A DNA stretch of 64,000 nt, from assembly GCF_016889705.1 (NCBI RefSeq), contig NZ_CP069526.1, forward strand, positions 2,294,001-2,358,000, read 5' to 3'. How positions within the stretch are numbered: position 1 is the first letter of the stretch; every line of letters begins with the position of its first letter. The stretch comes from Amycolatopsis sp. FDAARGOS 1241 (GTDB taxonomy: Bacteria > Actinomycetota > Actinomycetes > Mycobacteriales > Pseudonocardiaceae). The notes under the pieces are model-generated. The model made no database searches and was not told the origin of the DNA. It saw only the letters and a list, made by a program, of their open reading frames with translations. The translations under genes were made by a program, and so were the position numbers. Positions 1-9,182 of this stretch are shown here, piece by piece.

Positions 1-4
1 GCCG

Positions 5-1030
5 GTGGCCAACACGGACGAGCGTCGCTTCGAGGTGCTGCGCGCGATCGTCGCCGACTACGTCTCGAACCAGGAGCCGGTCGGTTCCAAGACGATCGTC
101 GAGCGCCACAACCTGGGCGTGTCGAGCGCGACCGTGCGCAACGACATGGCCGCGCTCGAGGAAGAGGGGTACATCGCCCAGCCGCACACGAGCGCGGGCC
201 GGATCCCGACCGACAAGGGCTACCGGCTGTTCGTCGACCGGCTCTCGGAGATCAAGCCGCTCTCGCCCGCCGAGCGCCGCGCGATCACGAGCTTCCTCGA
301 CTCGGGGACCGACCTCGACGACGTGCTCCGCCGCTCGGTCCGGCTGCTGGCGCAGCTCACCCGGCAGGTCGCCGTGGTGCAGTACCCGATGCTGACCAAC
401 GCTGCGGTCCGGCACCTCGAAGTGGTCCCGCTCACGCCGGCCCGCCTCATGCTGGTCCTCATCACCGACTCCGGCCGCGTCGACCAGCGAACGGTGGACC
501 TCGGCGACGTCCTCACGGAGGAGAGCGTGCTGCGCCTGCGCACGGTCCTCAACGGGGCGCTCGCCGGCCGCCGGCTCGCTGAGGCAGCCGCGCGGGTCGC
601 GGAGCTGCCAGAGGTGGCGCCCACTGAGCTGCGCGACGCGCTCACCCGCATCTGCACGGTGCTGGTGGAGTCGCTCGTCGAACACCCGGAAGAACGCCTG
701 GTGCTCGGCGGCACGGCCAACCTCACCCGCAACGTCGGGGACTTCCCCGGTTCGCTGCGCCAGGTCCTCGAAGCGCTCGAGGAACAGGTGGTCGTGCTCA
801 AGCTGCTCGCCGCGGTGCGCAACCCCGGTACGGTCACCGTCCGCATCGGCGAGGAAAATGAGGACGAGCAGATGCGCAGCACCTCGGTCGTGTCGATCGG
901 CTACGGCCGGGAGGACATGCTGCTGGGGGGCATGGGCGTCGTCGGACCCACCCGGATGGACTACCCGGGCACCATCGCGGCCGTGCGCGCCGTGGCCAAC
1001 TACGTGGGGCAGATCCTGTCCGGCCGCTGA
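5..1030 (+). CDS. hrcA: HrcA heat-inducible transcription repressor
   Basis: HrcA represses chaperone operons by binding CIRCE operators and is kept active by GroEL. The 341 residues match the usual family length. An N-terminal winged-helix region (about residues 25-60, with [19 protein letters not shown]) is followed by the effector domain and the conserved C-terminal block around [15 protein letters not shown] (about 307-322). It starts at a GTG four bases into the window, so its promoter and any CIRCE site lie outside. dnaJ follows after 35 bases, the usual actinobacterial hrcA-dnaJ order. Confidence 0.97.
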   Translation: MANTDERRFEVLRAIVADYVSNQEPVGSKTIVERHNLGVSSATVRNDMAALEEEGYIAQPHTSAGRIPTDKGYRLFVDRLSEIKPLSPAERRAITSFLDSGTDLDDVLRRSVRLLAQLTRQVAVVQYPMLTNAAVRHLEVVPLTPARLMLVLITDSGRVDQRTVDLGDVLTEESVLRLRTVLNGALAGRRLAEAAARVAELPEVAPTELRDALTRICTVLVESLVEHPEERLVLGGTANLTRNVGDFPGSLRQVLEALEEQVVVLKLLAAVRNPGTVTVRIGEENEDEQMRSTSVVSIGYGREDMLLGGMGVVGPTRMDYPGTIAAVRAVANYVGQILSGR

Positions 1031-1065
1031 GGCCCGGGCGGAGCAGAAGGAGAAGGCAGAAGAAC

Positions 1066-2232
1066 GTGGCGAGGGACTACTACGGGATCCTCGGGGTGGC
1101 CAAGAACGCGTCGGATCAGGAGATCAAGCGCGCGTACCGCAAGCTGGCCCGTGAGCTGCACCCCGACGTGAACCCGTCGGAGGACGCGCAGCACAAGTTC
1201 GGCGAGGTGACCACCGCCTACGAGGTGCTCTCCGACCCGCAGAAGCGCAAGATCGTCGACCTCGGCGGCGACCCGATGGACTCGGGCAGCCGGGGCGGCG
1301 GTGGCGGCGACCCGTTCGCCGGCTTCGGCGGGCTCGGCGACATCATGGACGCGTTCTTCGGAGCCTCCGGTGGCGGCGGCGGCGGCCGGGGCCGGGGCCC
1401 GCGCAGCCGCGTGCAGCCGGGCTCCGACGCGCTCATCCGGCTGGCGCTCACGCTCGAGGAGTGCGCCACTGGCGCCGACCGCGAGATCACCGTCGACACC
1501 GCCGTCGTCTGCGACCTGTGCCGCGGCGCCGGCACGGCGGAGGGCACCACCACCAAGACGTGCGACACGTGCGGCGGTGCCGGTGAGGTCCAGTCGGTGC
1601 AGCGTTCGTTCCTCGGCCAGGTCGTCACGGCCCGTCCGTGCCCGGTCTGCCGCGGCTTCGGCGAGGTCATCCCCGACCCGTGCCGCCAGTGCGGTGGCGA
1701 CGGGCGCATCCGCGCGCGCCGCAACGTCACGGCGAAGATCCCGCCGGGCGTCGGCGACGGCATGCGGATCCGGCTCTCGGGCCAGGGCGAGGTCGGCCCC
1801 GGCGGCGGTCCCGCGGGTGACCTCTACGTGGAGATCGACGAGCTGCCCCACGAGGTGTTCGTCCGCGAAGGCAACGAGCTGCACTGCAACTTCCGCATCC
1901 CGATGACCACGGCGGCGCTCGGCGCGACCGTGCCCATCACCACGCTCGTCGACGGCGACTACGAGCTCGACGTCGAACCCGGCACGCAGCCCAACACCGA
2001 GCTCGTGCTCACCGGCAAGGGCATGCCGCGGCTGCGCTCGTCCGGGCGCGTCGACGGCCGCGGCGACCTCCACGTGCACATCGACGTGGTCGTCCCGACC
2101 AAGCTCGACGAAGCGCAGCGCGACCTGCTCGTGGAGCTGGCCCAGCAGCGCGGCGAAGAAGTGCCCACGCTGGCGGCCAACGGCAGCAAGCACGGCGGCC
2201 TGTTCTCCAAGCTGCGCGCGAAGAACCGCTGA
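1066..2232 (+). CDS. dnaJ: Chaperone protein DnaJ (type I, zinc-finger containing)
   Basis: This is the Hsp40 co-chaperone that delivers substrates to DnaK and stimulates its ATPase. The J-domain has the HPD tripeptide at residues 32-34. A long Gly-rich linker (about 75-125) follows, then four CxxCxGxG-type zinc modules starting near residue 149 ([32 protein letters not shown]) and the C-terminal substrate-binding domains. It has 388 residues and a GTG start, with an AG-rich ribosome site just upstream. It is probably cotranscribed with hrcA, giving a repressor-chaperone feedback loop. Confidence 0.97.
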   Translation: MARDYYGILGVAKNASDQEIKRAYRKLARELHPDVNPSEDAQHKFGEVTTAYEVLSDPQKRKIVDLGGDPMDSGSRGGGGGDPFAGFGGLGDIMDAFFGASGGGGGGRGRGPRSRVQPGSDALIRLALTLEECATGADREITVDTAVVCDLCRGAGTAEGTTTKTCDTCGGAGEVQSVQRSFLGQVVTARPCPVCRGFGEVIPDPCRQCGGDGRIRARRNVTAKIPPGVGDGMRIRLSGQGEVGPGGGPAGDLYVEIDELPHEVFVREGNELHCNFRIPMTTAALGATVPITTLVDGDYELDVEPGTQPNTELVLTGKGMPRLRSSGRVDGRGDLHVHIDVVVPTKLDEAQRDLLVELAQQRGEEVPTLAANGSKHGGLFSKLRAKNR

Positions 2233-2234
2233 CC

Positions 2235-2987
2235 GTGCCCGACACCACGCTGCCGGTTTTCCTCGCCACGGCGGTGCCGGACCGCGGCTCGGCCGTGCTC
2301 GACGGCGAGGAGGCCCGGCACGCCGCGACCGTGCGCCGGCTGCGCGTGGGGGAGCAGCTCGTGCTCTCCGACGGGGCCGGCGCCATGGCCCGCTGCGTCG
2401 TCGACGCCGTCCAGACCGGCCGCGACGCGTCGCTCACGCTCACCGTCGTCGAACGCTGGACGGAGGAGGCGCCGGCACTGCGCGTGCACGTCGCGCAAGC
2501 GCTGGCCAAGGGCGACCGCGGCGAACTCGCCGTCGAGCTCGCGACCGAGGCCGGCGCCGACGCGATCGTGCCCTGGCGCGCGGCCCGCAGCGTCGCGCGC
2601 TGGGACGACGGTGCCCGCGGCGACAAGGCACTCACCCGCTGGCGCGCCACCGCACGTGCGGCCGCCAAGCAGGCGCGGCGCGCCCACGTACCCGAAGTCA
2701 CCGAACCCGTCAGCACCCGCGAACTCACGCAGCTCGCCGCCACGATGTCGCGCACCCTCGTCCTCGAGTCCGGCGTGACCAGCCGGCTGACCGACGTCCC
2801 CCTCCCGGACACCGGGGACATCCTGCTGGTCGTCGGACCCGAAGGCGGCATCACCGACGAAGAACTCGGCACCCTCGAAGCCGCCGGCGCCATCGCCGTC
2901 CGGCTCGGCCCGACGGTGCTGCGCACGTCGACCGCAGCCGCCGTCGCCCTCGGCGCACTGGGTGCGCTCACCAGCCGCTGGACCTGA
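2235..2987 (+). CDS. rsmE: 16S rRNA (uracil(1498)-N3)-methyltransferase RsmE
   Basis: RsmE methylates N3 of U1498 in helix 44 of 16S rRNA using S-adenosylmethionine. The 250-residue protein has the N-terminal PUA-like region with GEEARHAATVRRLRVGE (about 23-39) and the C-terminal SPOUT knot with VVGPEGGITDEE near residue 200 and LRTSTAAAVALGAL near the end. Its GTG lies two bases after the dnaJ stop, so translation is probably coupled. dnaJ-rsmE is a common actinobacterial pair. Confidence 0.95.
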   Translation: MPDTTLPVFLATAVPDRGSAVLDGEEARHAATVRRLRVGEQLVLSDGAGAMARCVVDAVQTGRDASLTLTVVERWTEEAPALRVHVAQALAKGDRGELAVELATEAGADAIVPWRAARSVARWDDGARGDKALTRWRATARAAAKQARRAHVPEVTEPVSTRELTQLAATMSRTLVLESGVTSRLTDVPLPDTGDILLVVGPEGGITDEELGTLEAAGAIAVRLGPTVLRTSTAAAVALGALGALTSRWT

Positions 2988-3166
2988 CCCCACCACACAA
3001 AACAGCCCCATTTTGCGGGTAGTCATGGCGCGATCACACTCCGAGCAGCTACGCTCGTCACCAACGCGCAACACGACGTTTCGGCGCGCCACTGGGTGGG
3101 TAACACCGTCGCGCGTACCCGAACCCCGCCGGGCACCTCCCCCCTCGGTCCGGCGGAGCCGCGGCT

Positions 3167-3275
3167 GCGGTGGAGCGACCCCCAGGCTCCACCGCGCCGC
3201 GGCGTCTTCGGGGGTGCTTCGCATGCCCCCTCGCCGAGCGCGGTTTCGCGTGTTTCCCGGGGGCCGAGCCCCCGG
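3167..3275. repeat. Two perfect GC-rich inverted repeats (stem-loops)
   Basis: The first stem-loop pairs GCGGTGGAGC (3167-3176) with GCTCCACCGC (3186-3195) around a nine-base loop. The second pairs CCGGGGGC (3257-3264) with GCCCCCGG (3268-3275) around CGA. A third imperfect hairpin with a TTC loop lies between them near 3210-3232. None has a T-tract. They could be actinobacterial terminators or parts of a dispersed palindromic element. Confidence 0.6.
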
Positions 3276-3292
3276 ACCCCCGCGGTGCCATC

Positions 3293-3347
3293 GGTGGCTG
3301 ACCCAGCATGGTTACCCTGCGGTGGTGGCTGACCCGGCGTGGTTGCC
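3293..3347. repeat. Imperfect 24-base direct repeat, two copies
   Basis: Copy one lies at 3293-3316 and copy two at 3324-3347. Both begin GGTGGCTGACCC and differ at three positions, all A/G changes. The period is 31 bases. No function is evident; it could be a small tandem duplication within the spacer element. Confidence 0.6.
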
Positions 3348-3437
3348 GTGCCGCGGTGGATGGTGGCGATGCAGTGTGGTCGCCGTCGCGGTGTGGGGGG
3401 TGCTGGCGGTGCGTGGGCAGCGCTTAGGGTGGGGCGC

Positions 3438-3794
3438 ATGAGTGATGCGGAGACGTTGTTCGAGCGGGTGATCGCCGGGGAGATTCCGGCGGACGTCGTG
3501 TACGAGGACGACAAGACGTTTGCGTTCCGGGACATCAATCCGCAGGCCAAGGTGCACGTGCTGGTGGTGCCGAGGAAGCGGTACCGGAACGTGGGGGAAC
3601 TGGCGGCCGCCGACCCCGAGTTGCTGAGCTCGGTGGTGCTCGCGGCGCGGAAGGTCGCGGAGCTGGAGGGCATCGCGGAGTCCGGGTACCGGGTGGTGTT
3701 CAACACCGACGCGGATGCGGGACAGACCGTGTTCCACGTTCACGCGCACGTGCTGGGCGGCGAGCAGCTGGGGTTGTTCGGCCGACACGCCTGA
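3438..3794 (+). CDS. HIT domain protein (HinT-like nucleotide hydrolase)
   Basis: Histidine-triad proteins hydrolyse purine nucleoside phosphoramidates and aminoacyl adenylates. The 118-residue product carries the triad HVHAH at residues 100-104 and the family's N-terminal FERVIAGEIPADVVYEDD stretch. I chose the ATG at 3438 because the protein then begins as HinT proteins do, although the frame stays open upstream. It lies just before the phoH-ybeY block, as in mycobacteria. Confidence 0.93.
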   Translation: MSDAETLFERVIAGEIPADVVYEDDKTFAFRDINPQAKVHVLVVPRKRYRNVGELAAADPELLSSVVLAARKVAELEGIAESGYRVVFNTDADAGQTVFHVHAHVLGGEQLGLFGRHA

Positions 3795-3903
3795 GCGAGG
3801 CCGAAACCGACCTGCGGCGGGGTTCGGGGAGCAAGTAGCATCGATGGGGTCCAGAAGTCCGTAAGCAGCGTGCCGGAAGCGCAGAAAGCAGGCCAGAGGC
3901 CAC

Positions 3904-4995
3904 GTGGCCGGAACCGCACAGGGTGGAGCCGCCCGTCCCGACGCCGACGTCAGCAAGGCGTCACAGTCCAAAGCGGCACAGTCGAAGAACGACGACGCCA
4001 CCCCCGTGGCCCAGTCCCGATTCCCCATCCCCGACGCAGCCGCGCTGAGCCTGCTGGGCTCGCGTGACGAGAACCTGCGCGTCGCCGAGGAGCTCCTCGC
4101 CGCGGACGTCCACGTGCGGGGCAACGAGGTCACCCTCACCGGCACGCCCGCCGACGTGGCGTTCGCTGAGCGCGTGTTCACCGACCTCGTTCAGCTCGCC
4201 ACCGGTGGCCAGCAGGTCGGGCCCGACACGGTCCGCCGCACCATCGGCATGCTGTCGTCCGGCGACGCCTCCCCGGCCGAGGTCCTGAGCCTCAACATCG
4301 TCTCGCGCCGCGGCAAGACGATCCGGCCCAAGACGCTCAACCAGAAGCGCTACGTCGACGCCATCGACAAGCACACCGTCGTCTTCGGCATCGGCCCCGC
4401 CGGCACTGGCAAGACGTACCTCGCCATGGCCAAGGCCGTGCAGGCGCTGCAGGCCAAGCAGGTCACCCGCATCGTGCTCACCCGCCCGGCCGTCGAAGCC
4501 GGCGAGCGGCTCGGCTACCTGCCGGGCACGCTCAACGAGAAGATCGACCCGTACCTGCGCCCGCTCTACGACGCGCTGCACGACATGGTCGAACCCGAGT
4601 CCATCCCCCGCCTCATGCAGGCCGGGACCATCGAGATCGCGCCGCTCGCCTACATGCGCGGCCGCACCCTCAACGACGCCTTCATCATCCTCGACGAGGC
4701 CCAGAACACCACGCCCGAGCAGATGAAGATGTTCCTCACCCGCCTCGGCTTCGGCTCGAAGATCGTCGTCACCGGCGACATCACCCAGGTCGACCTGCCC
4801 ACCGGGCAGAAGAGCGGCCTGCGCGTGGTCCGCGAGATCCTCGACGGCGTCGAGGACCTCCACTTCGCCGAGCTCACCAGTCAAGACGTGGTGCGCCACC
4901 GGCTCGTCGGCGACATCGTCGACGCGTACGAGAAGTGGCAGGCGGTGCAGGACGCCCAGGAACCGCAGGGCGGCTGGAAAGGCAACCGCCGATGA
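3904..4995 (+). CDS. PhoH-like ATPase (YbeZ family)
   Basis: This P-loop ATPase family is thought to work with YbeY in RNA maturation. Walker A is GPAGTGKT at residues 164-171, and Walker B is FIILDEAQN near 260. An N-terminal RNA-binding-like segment (about 45-100) precedes the ATPase domain. The first 40 residues are Ala/Ser/Lys-rich and poorly conserved, so the GTG at 3904 is only the likeliest start. The gene ends in an ATGA overlap with ybeY, which supports joint expression and function. Confidence 0.94.
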   Translation: MAGTAQGGAARPDADVSKASQSKAAQSKNDDATPVAQSRFPIPDAAALSLLGSRDENLRVAEELLAADVHVRGNEVTLTGTPADVAFAERVFTDLVQLATGGQQVGPDTVRRTIGMLSSGDASPAEVLSLNIVSRRGKTIRPKTLNQKRYVDAIDKHTVVFGIGPAGTGKTYLAMAKAVQALQAKQVTRIVLTRPAVEAGERLGYLPGTLNEKIDPYLRPLYDALHDMVEPESIPRLMQAGTIEIAPLAYMRGRTLNDAFIILDEAQNTTPEQMKMFLTRLGFGSKIVVTGDITQVDLPTGQKSGLRVVREILDGVEDLHFAELTSQDVVRHRLVGDIVDAYEKWQAVQDAQEPQGGWKGNRR

Positions 4996-5555
4996 GCATC
5001 GAGATCGCCAACGAATCCGGCGTCACCGTCGACGAGACGTCCATCGTCTCGGCCGCGCGCTTCGCGCTCGACAAGATGGAGGTCAGCCCGCTGGCGGAGC
5101 TGTCCATCCTGCTCGTCACCCTCGAGGTGATGGAAGACCTGCACGAACGGTGGATGGACCTGCCCGGCCCCACCGACGTGATGGCCTTCCCGATGGACGA
5201 GCTCGACTCGTCGCGCCGCCCCGACGCGCCCGACGCGTCGCCGGCCCTGCTCGGCGACATCGTGCTGTGCCCGGCGTTCGCGAAGGACCAGGCCAAAACC
5301 GCCGGCCACGCGCTGATCGACGAGCTGCACCTGCTTACCGTCCACGGCGTGCTGCACCTGCTCGGCTACGACCACGCCGAGCCCGCCGAGGAACGCGAGA
5401 TGTTCGGGCTGCAGAAGCGCATCCTCGGCGAGTTCCAGTCCGCCGTGGCCGCTCTCGACCGCCGCAACGCGCAGCGCAACGCCGACGACCGGGTGCTCGG
5501 CATCGCGGGCCTCGACGCCTCGGCCGCGCCGAACCCGGCCGAGGAAACGTCCTAG
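4992..5555 (+). CDS. ybeY: Endoribonuclease YbeY (rRNA maturation factor)
   Basis: YbeY is a zinc-dependent single-strand endoribonuclease in 16S rRNA 3'-end maturation and ribosome quality control. The metal motif [11 protein letters not shown] gives ligands H118, H122 and H128. The conserved [10 protein letters not shown] lies at 61-70. Starting at the ATG that overlaps the phoH-like stop gives 187 residues. The C-terminal tail after about residue 150 is a variable actinobacterial extension. Confidence 0.96.
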   Translation: MSIEIANESGVTVDETSIVSAARFALDKMEVSPLAELSILLVTLEVMEDLHERWMDLPGPTDVMAFPMDELDSSRRPDAPDASPALLGDIVLCPAFAKDQAKTAGHALIDELHLLTVHGVLHLLGYDHAEPAEEREMFGLQKRILGEFQSAVAALDRRNAQRNADDRVLGIAGLDASAAPNPAEETS

Positions 5556-5564
5556 GCAGCGATC

Positions 5565-6914
5565 ATGGGCAGTCCCACGGCACAGCTCGTCGTCGCGGTG
5601 GCGCTGGTGCTGCTGGCCGGGGTGTTCGCGGCCGCCGACGCGGCCGTCAGCACCGTCTCCCAGGCCCGCACCGAAGGGCTAGTGCGCATCGGCCGCGCCG
5701 GCGCGCGCCAGCTCGCCGCCGTCGTCGCCGAACGCCGCCGCCACATCAACCTGCTCCTGCTGCTGCGCCTCGGGTGCGAGCTCACGGCCACGGTGCTCGT
5801 CACCGTGTCGTTCCTCGCCTGGTTCGGCGAGCTGTGGCTCGCCGTACTCGTCTCCGCCGTGGTGATGGTGGTGGTGAGCTACGTGCTCATCGGCGTCGGC
5901 CCGCGCACCTTCGGCCGCCAGCACCCCTACCGCGTCGGCACGATCGTCGCCGGGCCCGTGCGCGTCCTCGGCCACGTCCTCGGCCCGCTGTCCCGGCTGC
6001 TGATCGTCATCGGTAACGCGATCACCCCCGGCCAGGGTTTCCGCGAAGGCCCGTTCACCTCGGAAGTCGAACTGCGCGAACTCGTCGACCTCGCGCAGGA
6101 ACGCGGAGTGGTCGAGGACTCCGAACGCGAGATGATCCACTCGGTGTTCGAGCTCGGCGACACGGTCGCGCGCGAGGTCATGGTGCCGCGCACCGAAATC
6201 GTCTGGATCGAGCGCACCAAGACCGTGCGCCAGGCGCTGGCGCTGGCCCTGCGCACCGGGTTCACGCGCGTGCCGGTGATCGACGAGTCCGTGGACGACA
6301 TCGTCGGCGTGGTCAACATCAAGGACCTGATGCCGGCGTACATGGACCCGGACGGGTCGGGCACGGTCGTCGACCAGGTCATGAACCCGGCGAGTTTCGT
6401 GCCCGACTCCAAGCGGCTCGACGAGCTGCTCAAGGAGATGCAGCTGACCCACAACCACATGGCGATCGCGGTCGACGAGTACGGCGGCACGGCGGGGCTG
6501 CTGACCATCGAGGACATCCTCGAGGAGATCGTCGGCGAGATCACCGACGAGTCCGACACCGACGAACGCCCCGAGGTCGAGGAACTCGAGGGCGGCGCGG
6601 TGCGCGTGTCGTCGCGGCTGAGCGTCGACGACCTCGGCGAGCTGTTCGGCATCGACCTCGAAGACCACGACGTGGAGACCGTGGGCGGGCTGCTCGCGGA
6701 ACGACTGGGTAGGGTCCCGCTGCCGGGGGCCGAAGCCGAGGTCGCCGGTCTTCGGCTGTTCGCCGAAGGGGGCAAGGACCGCCGCGGCCGCATGCGGATC
6801 ACGTCGGTCGTCGTCCACCCGGCCGACGCCGACGCGGTGACCGACTCCGGCAACCGCCGGCGCACCCGCGTGCCCCAGCCCGAAGACCACGACAGGAGAG
6901 TCGAACATGCCTGA
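5565..6914 (+). CDS. Hemolysin/CorC-family membrane protein with CBS pair
   Basis: The 449-residue protein has an N-terminal DUF21/CNNM membrane domain with about four hydrophobic segments (residues 1-150), a CBS pair (about 205-345, including RVPVIDESVDDIVGVVNIKDL) and a C-terminal CorC/HlyC transporter-associated domain. The family is linked to magnesium or cobalt transport or its control; the hemolysin label is historical. The position between ybeY and era is conserved in mycobacteria. It overlaps the next gene by eight bases. Confidence 0.92.
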   Translation: MGSPTAQLVVAVALVLLAGVFAAADAAVSTVSQARTEGLVRIGRAGARQLAAVVAERRRHINLLLLLRLGCELTATVLVTVSFLAWFGELWLAVLVSAVVMVVVSYVLIGVGPRTFGRQHPYRVGTIVAGPVRVLGHVLGPLSRLLIVIGNAITPGQGFREGPFTSEVELRELVDLAQERGVVEDSEREMIHSVFELGDTVAREVMVPRTEIVWIERTKTVRQALALALRTGFTRVPVIDESVDDIVGVVNIKDLMPAYMDPDGSGTVVDQVMNPASFVPDSKRLDELLKEMQLTHNHMAIAVDEYGGTAGLLTIEDILEEIVGEITDESDTDERPEVEELEGGAVRVSSRLSVDDLGELFGIDLEDHDVETVGGLLAERLGRVPLPGAEAEVAGLRLFAEGGKDRRGRMRITSVVVHPADADAVTDSGNRRRTRVPQPEDHDRRVEHA

Positions 6915-7242
6915 CCTCGACGCCGAGGACCAGAAGCTCGTCACACTGGCCCGCTCGGCGCGCGCCCGCACCGGCGCGGAGGAGGGCGCCGCCGTGCGCG
7001 ACACCGACGGCCGCACGTACAGCGCGGCGACGGTCGACCAGCCGTCGTTCAAGCTCACCGCCGTGCAGGCTGCCGTGGCCGCCGCGCTCTCCAGCGGCGC
7101 CGAAGGACTCGAGGCCGCCGCGGTGGTCACCACCGATGCGCTGGTGCAGGAGGCGTCGGTGCACGCGGTGCGCGACGTCACGAAGGCAGCTCCGATCATC
7201 CTCGCCGACCCGAAGGGCGACGTCGTCGAGGTGCTCAGCTGA
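6907..7242 (+). CDS. Cytidine-deaminase-fold protein lacking the zinc site
   Basis: This 111-residue protein sits between the CBS-domain gene and era, the same place as a conserved mycobacterial hypothetical. Its pattern of blocks (SFKLTAVQAAVAAALSSGAEG, AAVVTTDALVQEASVHAVRDV, APIILADPKGDVVE) resembles small cytidine deaminases. The catalytic HAE and PCxxC motifs are absent, and it contains no Cys. It may bind a nucleoside or act as a partner of Era or the membrane protein. No enzymatic role can be assigned. Confidence 0.8.
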   Translation: MPDLDAEDQKLVTLARSARARTGAEEGAAVRDTDGRTYSAATVDQPSFKLTAVQAAVAAALSSGAEGLEAAAVVTTDALVQEASVHAVRDVTKAAPIILADPKGDVVEVLS

Positions 7243-8141
7243 TGGCGCAGCCGCACCGCTCCGGCTTCGCGTGCTTCGTCGGCCGGCCCAACGCCGGCAA
7301 ATCGACACTCACCAACGCGCTCGTGGGCTCGAAGGTGGCCATCACCTCCAGCAAGCCGCAGACGACGCGCCACGCGATCCGCGGCATCGTGCACCGCGAC
7401 GACGCGCAGCTGGTCATCATCGACACACCCGGTCTGCACCGCCCGCGGACGCTGCTCGGCGAGCGGCTCAACGACATCGTGCACGAGACGTGGTCCGAAG
7501 TGGACGTCGTCGGGTTCTGCGTGCCGGCCGACGAGAAGGTGGGTCCCGGCGACCGGTTCATCGCCGCGGAGCTGAAGAAGATCGCCCGGCGCACCCCGGT
7601 GATCGGCGTGGTCACCAAGACCGACCTCGTGAAGCCCGAGCAGGTCGCCGAGCAGCTGCTCGCCCTGCAGGACGTGATGGAGTTCGCCGACCTCGTGCCG
7701 GTGTCCGCTGTGGACGGTTTCCAGGTGCGGACGGTGGCCGACCTGCTCGTGGCGCGGCTGCCCGAGGGCCCGCAGCTCTACCCCGGCGGCGAGCTCACCG
7801 ACGAACCCGAGCAGACGCTCGTGGCCGAGCTCATCCGCGAGGCCGCGCTCGAGGGCGTGCGCGACGAGCTGCCGCACTCCATCGCCGTGACGGTCGAGGA
7901 GATGCTGCCGCGCGAAGGGCGCGACGACCTCGTCGACGTCCACGCGCTGCTGTACGTGGAGCGGCCCAGCCAGAAGGGCATCATCCTCGGCCACAAGGGT
8001 GAACGCCTGCGCGAGGTCGGTGCGACCGCGCGCCGGCACATCGAAAGCCTGTTGGGCTCGAAGGTGTACCTCGACCTGCACGTGAAGGTCGCCAAGGACT
8101 GGCAGCGCGACCCGAAGCAGCTGCGCCGCCTCGGCTTTTGA
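7242..8141 (+). CDS. era: GTPase Era, ribosome assembly factor
   Basis: Era binds the 3' end of 16S rRNA and couples GTP hydrolysis to 30S maturation. The 299-residue protein has G1 GRPNAGKS (14-21), G3 DTPG, G4 TKTD and a C-terminal KH domain with SQKGIILGHKGERLREVG. Its ATG shares one base with the preceding TGA. With ybeY, rsmE and the PhoH-like gene it makes a small-subunit rRNA maturation cluster. Confidence 0.97.
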   Translation: MAQPHRSGFACFVGRPNAGKSTLTNALVGSKVAITSSKPQTTRHAIRGIVHRDDAQLVIIDTPGLHRPRTLLGERLNDIVHETWSEVDVVGFCVPADEKVGPGDRFIAAELKKIARRTPVIGVVTKTDLVKPEQVAEQLLALQDVMEFADLVPVSAVDGFQVRTVADLLVARLPEGPQLYPGGELTDEPEQTLVAELIREAALEGVRDELPHSIAVTVEEMLPREGRDDLVDVHALLYVERPSQKGIILGHKGERLREVGATARRHIESLLGSKVYLDLHVKVAKDWQRDPKQLRRLGF

Positions 8142-8201
8142 GCGGCGGCCGCGCCCGGTAGCGTCAGCACGTACGCAGCACCGCACGAGCAGGGGGACGC
8201 G

Positions 8202-8540
8202 ATGACCGGCCCGTACCCGCCACCCCCGGGTGGCTCGTACTACTACGGCGGCCCGCCGCCGAACTACGGGCCGCCGCCGGACAACCGGATGGTGTGGGCG
8301 ATCCTGACCACGATCTTCTGCTGCCTGCCCTTCGGCATCGTGGCGATCGTGAAGGCCTCCGAAGTCAACTCCTTGTGGTACCAAGGCCGGTTCGCCGAAG
8401 CGCACCGGGCCGCGGACCAGGCGGGCAAGTGGGCCATGTGGTCGGCGCTGTCGATCGCCATCGGCATCGGGGCGTACCTGCTGTTCCTGCTGATCGTGTT
8501 CCTGATCGCGGGCACCGCCTCCGGGATGTTCCCGTCGTGA
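8202..8540 (+). CDS. CD225/dispanin-family small membrane protein
   Basis: The 112-residue product has a Pro/Gly/Tyr-rich head (residues 1-27), then a membrane segment with the Cys pair FCCLPFGIVAIV, a polar loop with Lys, Arg and Gln, and a second membrane segment near the C-terminus. This is the two-helix topology of bacterial CD225 (interferon-induced transmembrane-like) proteins, whose role is unknown. It overlaps the next gene by GTGA, and a second CD225 gene lies at 10458-10904. Confidence 0.85.
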   Translation: MTGPYPPPPGGSYYYGGPPPNYGPPPDNRMVWAILTTIFCCLPFGIVAIVKASEVNSLWYQGRFAEAHRAADQAGKWAMWSALSIAIGIGAYLLFLLIVFLIAGTASGMFPS

Positions 8541-8986
8541 GCACCGTCTACACGGGAGTCCCGGTGCGGGGCCTGCGGGCCACCGCGCGGGCCCTGTCCG
8601 GCCCGGCGGCCGCGGTCGCCGGGCTCGGCGTGTGTTGCGCGGCGGTGTGGCTCGGCGACCCGACCACCCCCGGCGGCCCGTTGCCGGTTTGTCCCACGAA
8701 GTTCCTCTTCGGCATCGACTGCCCCGGTTGCGGCGGTATGCGGATGGCCTACAGCCTCATGCACGGGGACCTCGCCGGCGCGGTGCACTACAACGCGGTG
8801 GCGCTGGTCTTCGTGGCGCTCTTCGCCTGGAGCGGCGTCGCGTGGACCGCCGGGCGGCTGCGCGGGCGCGCGGTGCGCTCGTGGCTGCACTGGCGCTGGA
8901 CCCCGATCACCGTTGCCGTGGTGTTCGCCCTCTGGTTCGTGGTGCGCAACCTGCCCTTCGCGCCGTTCACCTCGCTGTCCGTCTGA
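8537..8986 (+). CDS. DUF2752 membrane protein
   Basis: The GTG start overlapping the previous stop gives 149 residues with three to four hydrophobic segments. The motif CPGCGGMRMAYSLMHGD follows an upstream PVCPTKFLFG, and the CxxC-GG-R pattern is the mark of DUF2752. No biochemical role is established. The Cys residues could bind metal or be redox active at the membrane. Translational coupling to the CD225 gene suggests a shared function. Confidence 0.88.
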   Translation: MSTVYTGVPVRGLRATARALSGPAAAVAGLGVCCAAVWLGDPTTPGGPLPVCPTKFLFGIDCPGCGGMRMAYSLMHGDLAGAVHYNAVALVFVALFAWSGVAWTAGRLRGRAVRSWLHWRWTPITVAVVFALWFVVRNLPFAPFTSLSV

Positions 8987-9182
8987 ATTCCCTTCGCGGG
9001 GAACCGGTTCGGGCCCCGCCGCGTCGGAGGGTTCCGGGCCGTCACCCGATGCGGACGCCTACCTGGGCCGAGTGCGCTCTGACCGGGTACGCTCCCGCGC
9101 ACCGGCCCCGTCCACGTAGGACTCGGCCGGTTCTCGCGCGTCGACTCGCGCGCGAGCCACGACGAACGAGGGGGAGAACCCG

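Larger units (their letters stand above)
2988..3437. other. 450-base non-coding spacer rich in hairpins
   Basis: I see no credible gene here. Reading frames on both strands are low-complexity Pro/Arg/Gly translations without family features. The spacer holds at least two strong stem-loops (3167-3195 and 3257-3275) and an imperfect 24-base direct repeat. The hairpins may end the hrcA-dnaJ-rsmE transcript. The promoter of the HIT gene should lie near the right end, but no clear -10 or -35 box could be assigned. Confidence 0.5.

Noticed and set aside
1..4. CIRCE operator for hrcA
   Set aside because: The window starts four bases before the hrcA start codon, so no upstream region can be inspected; no CIRCE-like repeat was seen elsewhere.
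5679..8405. Very long minus-strand open frame opposite the CBS, deaminase-like and era genes
   Set aside because: It is the antisense of well-supported genes; the translation is His/Arg/Asp/Gly-rich without family motifs, a usual effect of high-GC codon bias.
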